Origin: Clostridia bacterium
Lineage (GTDB): Bacteria > Bacillota > Clostridia > Oscillospirales > Acutalibacteraceae
Direction of reading: 5' to 3'
DNA: 47,328 nucleotides
NCBI GenBank assembly: GCA_017521365.1
Contig: JAFXCT010000008.1
Coordinates: 1 to 47,328, forward strand
Numbering within the stretch: the first letter of the stretch is position 1; every line of letters begins with the position of its first letter. Shown here piece after piece: positions 40,828 through 47,328 of this stretch. The notes beneath the pieces are model-generated. The model did not search any database, was not told the DNA's origin, and saw only the letters and a list, made by a program, of their open reading frames with translations. A program made the position numbers and the translations under genes.

Positions 40828-41778
40828 TTATTCGTCGAGCATTGCGGCACCGATGATACCTGCATCGTTACCGAGTGTTGCACAGCAGATTTCGGTCTGC
40901 TTTTCTGAATAGAGACTGTATCTGCCGCGGTTGATGTGCTTGCGAAGCGGAATGAGAAGATTATCCTTCTCGTGGCTGATACCGCCGCCGATACATATAA
41001 CGTCGGGCTGTAAGGCATTGATAACGTTTACAAGGCCGACAGCAATATAGCGGATGTAATTGTCAACGACCTGCTTACCTGCAGCGTCGCCCTTACGCAT
41101 TGCATCAAAGGCTGTTCTGCCGCTGACCTTTGCTATATTATCGTCAACAAGATCCCACATTATGCTGTCAACGTTCTTTTTCATAGCGTCCTTGGTCTGT
41201 GCAATGAGAGCCGTTGCGGAGGCGTATCTCTCCCAGCAGCCTCTTCTTCCGCAGTTACACTGCTCGCCGTCCATACAGATAACCATATGACCCATTTCGC
41301 CTGCGGCGTAGTTACAGCCGACTACAAGCTTGCCGTCGATAACGATACCACTGCCGACACCTGTACCGAGTGTGATTGCAACAAAGCTGTCCGTACCCTT
41401 GCCTGCACCTGCAAGTGCTTCGCCGAGAGCGGCACAGTTAGCGTCGTTGTCAATATAAATTTTATCCATACCGAGATTTTCGGAAAGCAGTTCCTTTGCG
41501 GGAACGTGGTCGAAATCGAGGTTGTTTGCAAAGTCGATAACACCCTCAGCCTTGTTTACGGAGCCGGGTGTACCGATGCCGATTGACTTAACCTCATCAA
41601 GGGTAATTTCCGCATCGGAAACAGCCATTCTGATAGCCGTAGCAATATCGTCAAATATTGCCTTTGCGGGACGGGGAGCATTTGTCTTCATTTTGCCTCG
41701 GCCGATGATGTTGAAGTTCTTGTCAACAACGCCAACAGCAATGTTTGTGCCGCCGAGATCTACGCCTATTCTGTACAT
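40828..41778 (-). CDS. glcK: ROK family glucokinase
   Basis: Sugar kinase of the ROK family, most like Firmicute glucokinases. The 316-aa product has the ATP-binding GVDLGGTNIAVG, the catalytic Asp in DNDANCAALGE, TLGTGVGSGIV, and the zinc-binding CNCGRRGCWE with all three Cys. The His upstream of it (GEMGHMV) also binds zinc. The start has CGGAGGT 8 nt upstream. It lies in a gene group with hprK and pfkA, all linked to glucose use, though hprK is 218 bp away behind a repeat region. Other hexoses are possible substrates. Confidence 0.9.
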   Translation of the reverse strand: MYRIGVDLGGTNIAVGVVDKNFNIIGRGKMKTNAPRPAKAIFDDIATAIRMAVSDAEITLDEVKSIGIGTPGSVNKAEGVIDFANNLDFDHVPAKELLSENLGMDKIYIDNDANCAALGEALAGAGKGTDSFVAITLGTGVGSGIVIDGKLVVGCNYAAGEMGHMVICMDGEQCNCGRRGCWERYASATALIAQTKDAMKKNVDSIMWDLVDDNIAKVSGRTAFDAMRKGDAAGKQVVDNYIRYIAVGLVNVINALQPDVICIGGGISHEKDNLLIPLRKHINRGRYSLYSEKQTEICCATLGNDAGIIGAAMLDE

Positions 41779-41996
41779 AATTTGTTACCTCCGATATATC
41801 TTTCTTTTCATTTGTTTTACTGTGTTTTTTGTGTGCACGGATAATACTCTGAGTGCAAAGATTGTGTAGCAATTTTTTCGTCAGAGAAGTTTCAAAAGCA
41901 CAGATAATACTTTGTGTATTGCCGAGCATTTTGGAACGATATGGCGGAAAAAGAGCACACAAGATTTGTGCGATGAGTGTTAGTCGGGCACACCTT
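41779..41996. repeat. Repeat-bearing gap between glcK and hprK
   Basis: Two imperfect direct copies of GCAC(G/A)GATAATACT(C/T)TG (41837-41853 and 41900-41916), plus a third stretch GCACACAAGATTTGTGC (41957-41973) that can fold. On the minus strand the third forms GCACAA/TTGTG followed by CTCTTTTT, a possible hprK terminator. No coding frame is seen. Confidence 0.45.
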
Positions 41997-42920
41997 TTAT
42001 TCTTCCATACCTAAGCCGTTTAAAAGCTCACGGGCTGCGTTGTAGCCGAGCTTTTTCTGGCGGTTGTTCATAGCCGCCGCCTCGATAATAACCGAAAGGT
42101 TTCTGCCCGGATGAACGGGAACGACGTGGCTGGGAATATCAATACCGAGAATTTCGGTATACTGTTCGTCCAAGCCCAAACGTTCGTAAGCCTTTTCGCT
42201 GTCCCACGGCTCAAGCTCAACCACCATATCAATCTTTTCGGTGAGCTTTACGGAGCCCATACCGAAAATGCGCTGGGCGTTGATTATACCGACACCGCGC
42301 ACCTCGATAAAATGGCGGATATTGTCTGGTGCGGAGCCGACGAGAGTACGTGAGGAAACCTTGCGGATTTCAACCGCATCGTCCGCAATAAGTCGGTGGC
42401 CTCGCTTGATAAGCTCAAGTGCCGTTTCGCTCTTACCTACGCCGCTGTCGCCGAGGATGAGCACACCCTCGCCGTAAACCTCGACAAGAACGCCGTGGCG
42501 TGTGATACGGGGCGCAAGCTGAACACCGAGGAAGGAAATAATTGCCGACATACACGCCGAGGTTGAATCCTTCGTTGAAAGCACGGGTACACCGTATTTT
42601 TCGGCAAGCGGTAAAAACTCCCCGGGCAGCTCAAGCGAGCGTGTAATTATGCACACGACGGGCTTATGCGAAAGATAGAAATCGAGCCTTTGCGCCCTCA
42701 CCTCGTCAGGAAGGCCGCGAAGATATTCGATTTCTGTAAGACCGAGGAACTGAACTCTGCCGGAGTCAAAATAATCGTCATAGCCCGTGAGTATAAAGCC
42801 GGGACGTATAACCTCCTGCATCGTTACGTCAATATCGCCGGGGTCGCAGGGAGAATAAAGCACGCTGAAGCCGTGTTCATCTATAATCCTCTTCAGCGAA
42901 ACGGAATATTTGGAAGCCAT
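41997..42920 (-). CDS. hprK: HPr kinase/phosphorylase
   Basis: Bifunctional enzyme that adds or removes phosphate on Ser46 of HPr and so sets carbon catabolite control through CcpA. The 307-aa product has Walker A GDSGVGKSE (157-165), the preceding RHGVLVEVYG, and the signature EVRGVGIIN with the C-terminal helix for HPr binding. The start at 42920 has GGTGGT 8 nt upstream; forty more residues in the frame are AT-rich leader. It has its own promoter, TTGCAG - 17 - TATAAT. The gene for HPr is not in the window. In Clostridia hprK often lies by murB and whiA as here. Confidence 0.96.
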   Translation of the reverse strand: MASKYSVSLKRIIDEHGFSVLYSPCDPGDIDVTMQEVIRPGFILTGYDDYFDSGRVQFLGLTEIEYLRGLPDEVRAQRLDFYLSHKPVVCIITRSLELPGEFLPLAEKYGVPVLSTKDSTSACMSAIISFLGVQLAPRITRHGVLVEVYGEGVLILGDSGVGKSETALELIKRGHRLIADDAVEIRKVSSRTLVGSAPDNIRHFIEVRGVGIINAQRIFGMGSVKLTEKIDMVVELEPWDSEKAYERLGLDEQYTEILGIDIPSHVVPVHPGRNLSVIIEAAAMNNRQKKLGYNAARELLNGLGMEE

Positions 42921-42951
42921 TTTAACATACCACCAACAAACTTTTTGGTAT

Positions 42952-42980
42952 ATTATAAATAACTTCTCTAAAAACTGCAA
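42952..42980 (-). promoter_or_regulatory. hprK promoter
   Basis: TTGCAG (42975-42980), 17-bp spacer, TATAAT (42952-42957) on the minus strand, in the gap after spoIIID. Confidence 0.65.
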
Positions 42981-43005
42981 GTATTTTACAAAAAATAAGT
43001 AAAAT

Positions 43006-43257
43006 TTATTGTGCGGATTTATATTTTTCTTTCGTCGCAAGGCCTCCCCGTATGTGGCGCTGGGCCTTGTTCACCTCAAGCACCGCCCTCACCTCTTCAA
43101 AAAGCAAGGGGTTAAGCTTTGCAAGCCGTCTGGAAACATCGGTGTGTACCGTGGATTTGCTTATGCCGAACTGCTTTGCCGCAGTGCGCACGGTTGCGCC
43201 GTTTTCAACTATGTAGCGGCCAAGCTCAACCGCACGTTCTTCAACAATACATCTCAA
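43006..43257 (-). CDS. spoIIID: Sporulation transcriptional regulator SpoIIID
   Basis: Small mother-cell regulator that acts after sigma-E to switch genes on and off. The 83-aa product matches SpoIIID along its length: RAVELGRYIVENGATVRTAAKQFGISKSTVHTDVSRRL contains the helix-turn-helix, and RHIRGGLATKEKYK is the conserved C-terminus that contacts DNA. The start is TTG at 43257, with GGAGGT 8 nt upstream. That ribosome site is wholly inside a strong hairpin followed by seven T residues. A sigma-E-like promoter begins within the hairpin. It lies after a SIS-domain gene on the same strand. Confidence 0.93.
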   Translation of the reverse strand: MRCIVEERAVELGRYIVENGATVRTAAKQFGISKSTVHTDVSRRLAKLNPLLFEEVRAVLEVNKAQRHIRGGLATKEKYKSAQ

Positions 43258-43305
43258 AAAAATAACCTCCCGAATTCATATCGGTAAATTGATATGACGG
43301 GAGGT
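43256..43305 (-). terminator. Terminator-like hairpin that contains the spoIIID ribosome site
   Basis: ACCTCCCG (43265-43272) pairs with CGGGAGGT (43298-43305), and CATATC/GATATG (43277-43282, 43291-43296) extends the stem inside. On the minus strand TTATTTTTTT follows. Transcripts coming from the SIS gene would be terminated or have the spoIIID ribosome site masked. Confidence 0.75.
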
Positions 43306-43317
43306 GAAAATTTATTA
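43289..43317 (-). promoter_or_regulatory. Candidate sigma-E promoter of spoIIID
   Basis: TAATAAA (43311-43317), 14-bp spacer, CATATCAA (43289-43296) on the minus strand. Transcription would start about 7 nt further on, inside the hairpin, so the masking arm would be left out and the ribosome site stays free. Confidence 0.4.
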
Positions 43318-43329
43318 CTTGCTTGTCCG

Positions 43330-43347
43330 TCAGCACAGCCGTGCTGA
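43330..43347. other. Hairpin after the SIS-domain gene
   Basis: TCAGCAC - AGCC - GTGCTGA, a perfect 7-bp stem 7 bp beyond the stop of the SIS gene. It has no U-tract of its own; the terminator-like hairpin follows 25 bp later. Confidence 0.45.
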
Positions 43348-43354
43348 ACTAAAC

Positions 43355-43972
43355 TTAATTTTCAAAGAAATCCGCTTCGAGCATTGCACAAAGACAATGG
43401 TAAACGGGAAGCGTAAGCTCCTGTATCTTAAAGGTTTCGGTTTCAGGCAATTTTATACAGACCGTACATTTTTCGCTCATTGCGCTTTGTCTTTCGCCCG
43501 TTATGCCGATGCTTGCAATTCCGGCGGCAGAGGCGGCACGGACGGCATTGACAACGCTTTTGGAATTTCCCGAGGTGCTCAGAGCTATAAGCACGTCGTT
43601 TTCACGGGCATAGCCGTAAACCTGCTGAGCGTAGGCACAGTCAAACTCAAGGTCGTTTGCAAATGCGGAAAGCAGCGCAGAATGGGCGTTGAGCGAAATT
43701 GCAGGTAACGCACCCTGAAGACGTAAAAGTATTTCATCGTCACCGTTTGCGGCAGAGCGTTCAATTCTCCTTTTCAGCAGAAAGCCCTTCATCAGCTCGC
43801 CTACGATGTGGTCGGCATCGGCAGCGCTTCCGCCGTTGCCGCAGACGAGCACCTTGCCGTCCTTGTCATAGCAGGCTTTTATCAGTTTATACGCACTGTA
43901 TATATCGTCCTTGCAGGCTTCGAGCACGGGATAACGCTGTAAGAGCTCGTCAAATATCTGTAATGAAGTCAT
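43355..43972 (-). CDS. SIS-domain sugar isomerase (GmhA/phosphoheptose isomerase-like)
   Basis: A 205-aa SIS-domain protein most like GmhA, the sedoheptulose-7-phosphate isomerase, or DiaA. LVCGNGGSAADADHIVGELMKGF is the characteristic GmhA segment, with STSGNSKSVVNAV as the phosphate-binding loop. It ends in a helix with the metal/catalytic region (ELTLPVYHCLCAMLE). The start follows AAAGGTGAT 5 nt upstream. It lies 20 nt after a ROK kinase gene, so the pair may handle one sugar phosphate. No heptose-nucleotide genes are near, and a spore-former has no LPS, so the true substrate is open. Confidence 0.85.
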   Translation of the reverse strand: MTSLQIFDELLQRYPVLEACKDDIYSAYKLIKACYDKDGKVLVCGNGGSAADADHIVGELMKGFLLKRRIERSAANGDDEILLRLQGALPAISLNAHSALLSAFANDLEFDCAYAQQVYGYARENDVLIALSTSGNSKSVVNAVRAASAAGIASIGITGERQSAMSEKCTVCIKLPETETFKIQELTLPVYHCLCAMLEADFFEN

Positions 43973-43992
43973 AGTATATCACCTTTACATAT

Positions 43993-44982
43993 TTATTCAT
44001 TCATAAATGTGACACCCAATGCGGCAAAATCGCCTATTGAGTCGCCCAATTCGGCAGGCAGAATACGGCAGACACCGCAGGAGAGAGAAAGCGCCTCTTT
44101 TTCAAGCGTTTCCTGCATTTTTTCCTTGAGCAAAGCGGATGAACGCTCGTAAATACTGCCGATAACAATTGCCTCGGGATTTAATATATCAATTATAACG
44201 GCAAGGCCTTTGCCGAGATGCTCACCGCATATGCCGTAAATTTCCTTTGCGGTTTCATCGCCTGCGGCAGCCGCTTCGGCAACTGATTTTGCGGTAATTG
44301 AATCAAGCTCCGATTTATCCTTACAGAAGGACATCTCAACGCCCTCATCAAGCTTCTTTTCGGCTATGCTTTTAGCCAGCCTTGCTATACCGCCGCCGCT
44401 GCAGTAGCCCTCGAACGAGCCTTTTTTGCCGTAGCCCTCGGGACCGTCGGGTGCAATGCGGATATGCCCGACCTCACCAGCCATATCGTTCGTGCCGCTG
44501 TACAGCCTGCCGTCAAGTATAAGTCCGGCGCCCATACCCGTGCCGAAGGTGAGAAAAACCATATTGCTCGTGCCCCTGCCTGCACCGAATTTCCATTCCG
44601 CAACCGCACAGGCATTCGCATCGTTCTGCAGAATTGTTTTAACGCCGAGCCTTTTTTCCGTCATTTCAACAAGGGGTACGTTATCCCAATCGGGCAGATT
44701 GGGCGGACACATAATAACGCCCTTTCTGCTCTCAAGCGGTCCTCCGCAGCTTATGCCGCAGCCGATAACCTGCTCTGCCCTGACAGAATTTCTTTCAAGT
44801 ATGTTTTCAGCACAGGATAAAAGCTCTTCGACGATTTCTCTCCAGCCTCTTTCCTGCCTTGTTTCAAAGCGGATTTTGTCAACTATAAATTCTTTTGTCG
44901 GCTTTTCGGGAATTTCCCCTCTGCCGAGTATGACGGCACATTTCGTACCGCCTATATCAAATCCGAGCGAATATTTTTCCAT
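43993..44982 (-). CDS. ROK family sugar kinase lacking the zinc cysteines
   Basis: A 329-aa ROK protein without the N-terminal DNA-binding domain, so a kinase and not a repressor. FDIGGTKCAV binds ATP, the catalytic Asp is in QNDANACAVAEW, and TFGTGMGAGLI and GEVGHIRI are present. The zinc motif CxCGxxGCxE is replaced by GYGKKGSFEGY, so all three Cys are lost; such variants are known among ROK kinases for amino sugars and allose. The start has GAGGTG 7 nt upstream. It heads a unit with the SIS-domain gene. Glucose, ManNAc or GlcNAc are possible substrates. Confidence 0.87.
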   Translation of the reverse strand: MEKYSLGFDIGGTKCAVILGRGEIPEKPTKEFIVDKIRFETRQERGWREIVEELLSCAENILERNSVRAEQVIGCGISCGGPLESRKGVIMCPPNLPDWDNVPLVEMTEKRLGVKTILQNDANACAVAEWKFGAGRGTSNMVFLTFGTGMGAGLILDGRLYSGTNDMAGEVGHIRIAPDGPEGYGKKGSFEGYCSGGGIARLAKSIAEKKLDEGVEMSFCKDKSELDSITAKSVAEAAAAGDETAKEIYGICGEHLGKGLAVIIDILNPEAIVIGSIYERSSALLKEKMQETLEKEALSLSCGVCRILPAELGDSIGDFAALGVTFMNE

Positions 44983-45001
44983 CGGCTGTCACCTCGTAAG
45001 A

Positions 45002-45031
45002 AATATATCATATAAAAATGTTTCAGGTCAA
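45002..45031 (-). promoter_or_regulatory. Promoter of the ROK kinase - SIS unit
   Basis: TTGACC (45026-45031), 18-bp spacer, TATATT (45002-45007) on the minus strand. The gap is shared with the divergent DUF421 gene, for which I see no convincing sigma-A promoter. Confidence 0.5.
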
Positions 45032-45071
45032 CATTTTTCGCACATAATCATATAAAAAAGGAGGACGGATT

Positions 45072-45740
45072 ATGGCTACGCTGCTTATCAGGACGTTTAT
45101 ACTTTTTCTGCTTGCGGTCATTTCCGTGAGGCTGATGGGCAAAAGGCAGATAGGCGAAATGCAGCCCACGGAGCTCGTGGTGACGATACTGCTGTCGGAG
45201 CTTGCGGCGGCACCGATGCAGGACCTTGATATGCCGCTTATCAATTCCGCAATGAGCGTATTTTTGCTCGTTGCGCTGTCAATTATCTGCTCCGTGCTGT
45301 CAATGCGTTTCGGCAGATTCCGTGAAGCGTTTGACGGACACCCTGCCGTAGTAATAAACGACGGAGTGCTTGACCAGAAAAAAATGCGTGCATTAAGGCT
45401 GACCGTGCAGGATTTGATGTCTTCTCTGAGGCAGAAGGATGTTTTTGACATTGAACAGGTGCAGTATGCGATAGTTGAAACCAACGGCACGGTAAGCGTT
45501 ATGCTAAAGCCCGAATACACACCGCTGACGAGCTCACTCGCAGGAAAAAAAGCCCCCGACGACGGACTGCCCCACCTTGTGATTTGCGACGGAAAAATAA
45601 TTGAAAAGGCTTTGCCCGGAGTAGGGCTTGACGTAAAGCTGCTGAAAAAGCATCTAAAAAAAATCGGACGTGACGAAAGCGAAATAATGGCGCTGACATA
45701 CAGCAAAAACGGCTTCGGAAAGGCTATAGACAAAAAATGA
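45072..45740 (+). CDS. DUF421 (YetF/YdfR-type) membrane protein
   Basis: A 222-aa membrane protein of the DUF421 family, with relatives in spore-formers (YetF, YkjA, YrbG). Three hydrophobic segments at about 3-20, 30-46 and 57-78 are followed by a cytoplasmic domain with DGHPAVVINDGVLDQKKMRALRLTVQDLMSSLRQK, the family signature. MGKRQIGEMQPTELVVTILLSE near the N-terminus is also typical. The molecular role is unknown; some relatives are made in the forespore. The start follows AGGAGG 7 nt upstream, and the stop overlaps the DUF4363 gene by 4 nt, so the two are coupled. Confidence 0.88.
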   Translation: MATLLIRTFILFLLAVISVRLMGKRQIGEMQPTELVVTILLSELAAAPMQDLDMPLINSAMSVFLLVALSIICSVLSMRFGRFREAFDGHPAVVINDGVLDQKKMRALRLTVQDLMSSLRQKDVFDIEQVQYAIVETNGTVSVMLKPEYTPLTSSLAGKKAPDDGLPHLVICDGKIIEKALPGVGLDVKLLKKHLKKIGRDESEIMALTYSKNGFGKAIDKK

Positions 45741-46078
45741 ACAGAGGAATTATTGCACTTGTAATCATTGCGGCAATCGGGCTGCTGTCCGTCCTTGCCG
45801 GCAACGAGGTTATTGACAGGGCAGCGGCACTTAAGGAAGCCGCACTTTATGCCTGCGAGGATGAAAAATTCATCGGGCCGCTCAAGGATAGCTGGGAGCA
45901 AAACAAGGACTTTTTCTCGCTGTTTGTCAGCCACGTTCACCTTGAGCCGATTGACCAGCGGATAAATTCAATAGATTACGTCAGCCGTGACGAGATTGAA
46001 GAAAGCTGTGCCGAAATCATTGCCTTTGCAGATGAAATCGGTGAGCTCGTAAAGCCGTCGCTGTACAATGTTTTTTAG
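45737..46078 (+). CDS. DUF4363 family protein
   Basis: A 113-aa protein with one N-terminal hydrophobic helix (about 5-21) and a helical, acidic outer part (DSWEQNKDFFSLFVSH). It fits DUF4363, a family that regularly accompanies DUF421 in Clostridia. The function is unknown. The ATG overlaps the DUF421 stop (ATGA). The constant coupling suggests that both act as one membrane complex, but this is inference. No clear terminator follows. Confidence 0.78.
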   Translation: MNRGIIALVIIAAIGLLSVLAGNEVIDRAAALKEAALYACEDEKFIGPLKDSWEQNKDFFSLFVSHVHLEPIDQRINSIDYVSRDEIEESCAEIIAFADEIGELVKPSLYNVF

Positions 46079-46217
46079 CGTTTTTTCGTGTGTGTTCACA
46101 AATTATTTACAAGTAAAAACCATACAAGAGCAAGTATCACCCTTTTGCCAATCCACAACCTGTAGTATTAAAAAATGTTCCAAACACATTATGTTCCGAA
46201 TTTCCAACTGAAAATTA

Positions 46218-46246
46218 TTGCAAAGAATTTTGATTTGTGGTATTAT
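46218..46246 (+). promoter_or_regulatory. Promoter of nfeD - SPFH unit
   Basis: TTGCAA (46218-46223), 17-bp spacer, TATTAT (46241-46246). Transcription would start only a few bases ahead of the nfeD ribosome site (46254-46261). Confidence 0.65.
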
Positions 46247-46267
46247 TCAGACAAAGGAGGTGATAAT

Positions 46268-46708
46268 GTGGTTTTCGTATGGATCGGCGCACTCATAGCG
46301 TTCATCGTAATTGAAGCACTGACGGTACAGCTGCTGACAATCTGGTTTGCTCTCGGCTCTCTTGCGGCGCTTATTGCAACACTTTGTTCGGCAAGCGTAC
46401 CCGTTCAGATTGCAGTCTTTGCCGCCGTTTCGCTTGTTGCCCTTATTGCAACGAGGCCGTTTGTCAAGAAATTCACGGGCCGCAAATACGCCCCTACCAA
46501 TGCAGATAGGTTTATAGGCGAAGCAGGCATCGTAACCCAGACTATAGACAACCTGCGTGAAACAGGCTGTGTCAAGGTCAAGGGCAGCGTATGGACAGCT
46601 CGTTCTGCCGATAACGGCATTATCGAAGAGGGAGAAACCGTTACCGTAAAACAAATTGAGGGCGTTAAAGTCATCGTCGAAAAACAGACGCAGACGGCAC
46701 AGGTTTAA
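46268..46708 (+). CDS. NfeD family membrane protein
   Basis: A 146-aa protein of the short NfeD class. Two or three hydrophobic segments (about 2-20, 25-42, 47-65) are followed by a cytoplasmic OB-fold domain with GEAGIVTQTID, GSVWTARSADNGIIEEGETVTV and VEGVKVIVEK-type strands. Short NfeD proteins partner with SPFH proteins at membrane microdomains. The start is GTG at 46268 with a perfect AAGGAGGT 6 nt upstream; 31 more open residues before it are not preceded by a site and overlap the promoter. The SPFH gene follows after 48 nt. Confidence 0.9.
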   Translation: MVFVWIGALIAFIVIEALTVQLLTIWFALGSLAALIATLCSASVPVQIAVFAAVSLVALIATRPFVKKFTGRKYAPTNADRFIGEAGIVTQTIDNLRETGCVKVKGSVWTARSADNGIIEEGETVTVKQIEGVKVIVEKQTQTAQV

Positions 46709-46756
46709 ACGATTTTTGAGGAATTTTTCAATTTTTTATCAGGAGGAAATTTTATA

Positions 46757-47328
46757 ATGGATGCATTACCGTACATCATTTTAGGCTTATTTATTCTTGC
46801 AATTGTCATAGTCGCATTTAATATCAAAATCGTTCCCCAGTCCAAGGCCTATGTCCTTGAAAGGCTCGGCGCATATCAGACAACCTGGCAGACGGGTATC
46901 CACTTCAAAATACCGCTTTTTGAAAGAGTTGCAAAGATGGTTTCGCTCAAGGAGCAGGTTGTGGATTTCCCGCCGCAGCCCGTTATTACCAAGGATAACG
47001 TTACAATGCAGATAGACACGGTCGTTTTCTACCAGATTACAGACCCGAAGCTTTACTGCTACGGTGTTGAGCGTCCCCTTTCAGCTATTGAAAACCTTAC
47101 CGCAACTACACTGCGTAACATCATTGGTGAGCTTGAGCTTGACCACACGCTTACCTCCCGTGACACAATCAACGCAAAAATCAGAGGTATTCTTGACGAA
47201 GCAACAGATGCATGGGGTATCAAGGTAAACCGTGTTGAGCTGAAAAACATTCTTCCGCCCAAGGAAATTCAGGACGCCATGGAAAAGCAGATGAAGGCAG
47301 AGCGTGAGCGCCGTGAAGCTATCCTTCG
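46757..47328 (+). CDS. SPFH (stomatin/prohibitin, QmcA-like) protein, 3' end beyond the window
   Basis: Open to the right edge, 190 codons visible. AGGAGGA lies 9 nt ahead of the ATG. An N-terminal hydrophobic segment (about 5-22) is followed by the SPFH/band-7 domain: IVPQSKAYVLERLGAY, GIHFKIPLFERV, KEQVVDFPPQPVITKDNV and the long helix region ILPPKEIQDAMEKQMKAERERRE, as in QmcA and stomatin-type proteins. Such proteins form ring or cage assemblies at the membrane and stabilise FtsH or other partners. Pairing with the upstream NfeD gene is the classic arrangement. The C-terminal part is not visible. Confidence 0.92.
   Translation, partial: MDALPYIILGLFILAIVIVAFNIKIVPQSKAYVLERLGAYQTTWQTGIHFKIPLFERVAKMVSLKEQVVDFPPQPVITKDNVTMQIDTVVFYQITDPKLYCYGVERPLSAIENLTATTLRNIIGELELDHTLTSRDTINAKIRGILDEATDAWGIKVNRVELKNILPPKEIQDAMEKQMKAERERREAIL

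Noticed and set aside
45023-45940. 305-aa minus-strand frame over the DUF421/DUF4363 genes
   Set aside because: Ser/Phe-rich reverse reading; the plus-strand genes have ribosome sites, overlap and family signatures.

Overview
The window looks like a chromosomal segment of a spore-forming, anaerobic-type Firmicute of the class Clostridia, most like the Oscillospiraceae/Ruminococcaceae group; the species cannot be read from the sequence. Reasons: strong purine-rich ribosome sites, sigma-A type promoters (TTGACA/TATAAT), sporulation genes (sigE-spoIIGA, spoIIID, a spoIVFA/spoIVFB-like pair), HprK, a RelQ-type alarmone synthetase, WhiA, and Firmicute-type gene order. Almost everything is core chromosome. 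I see no phage, integrase, transposase, CRISPR array or tRNA gene.

Layout. 1-440: tandem promoters and the leader of an rRNA operon running off the left edge on the minus strand, then the metA promoter. 441-4,430: metA, a secreted protein, a GNAT acetyltransferase and a large cell-surface protein with a cohesin-like N-terminus and a sortase-like C-terminus. 4,467-7,963: tig-clpP-clpX. 8,016-13,950: rplS with a structured leader, two signal peptidase genes, rbgA, rnhB, yraN, thrC and a metallophosphoesterase. 13,956-17,822: spoIVFA/spoIVFB-like genes, then the two-gene radical-SAM pair. 17,888-20,925: a plus-strand operon, response regulator - histidine kinase - RelQ, preceded by an array of 11-bp repeats. 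20,935-24,809: putP, a 58-aa membrane protein gene, a TIM-barrel sugar isomerase and tmcAL. 24,875-26,462: sigE and spoIIGA, overlapping by 146 nt. 26,593-31,440: pcrA, a DapA-like aldolase and a secreted esterase. 31,441-34,421: a MITE-like repeat, then blaI-blaR1 (M56) with two operators. 34,443-42,980: hprK, a ROK glucokinase, murB, whiA, dnaE and pfkA. 43,006-45,031: a ROK kinase, a sugar isomerase (SIS) and spoIIID. 45,072-47,328: DUF421-DUF4363, then NfeD and a partial SPFH protein.

How the genes work together. Protein quality control (Tig, ClpP, ClpX) and export (two LepB) sit beside ribosome maturation (L19, RbgA). Sporulation genes are scattered in three places; two of them share a candidate sigma-E promoter pattern (TAATA - 14 bp - CATAT). 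Carbon control is represented by HprK, a glucokinase and PfkA. The least ordinary features are the two-component system fused by 4-nt overlaps to an alarmone synthetase, a hairpin that buries the spoIIID ribosome site while a candidate promoter starts inside it, and the long spoIIGA/sigE overlap. Starts were moved inward from the longest open frame wherever a good ribosome site fixed them.
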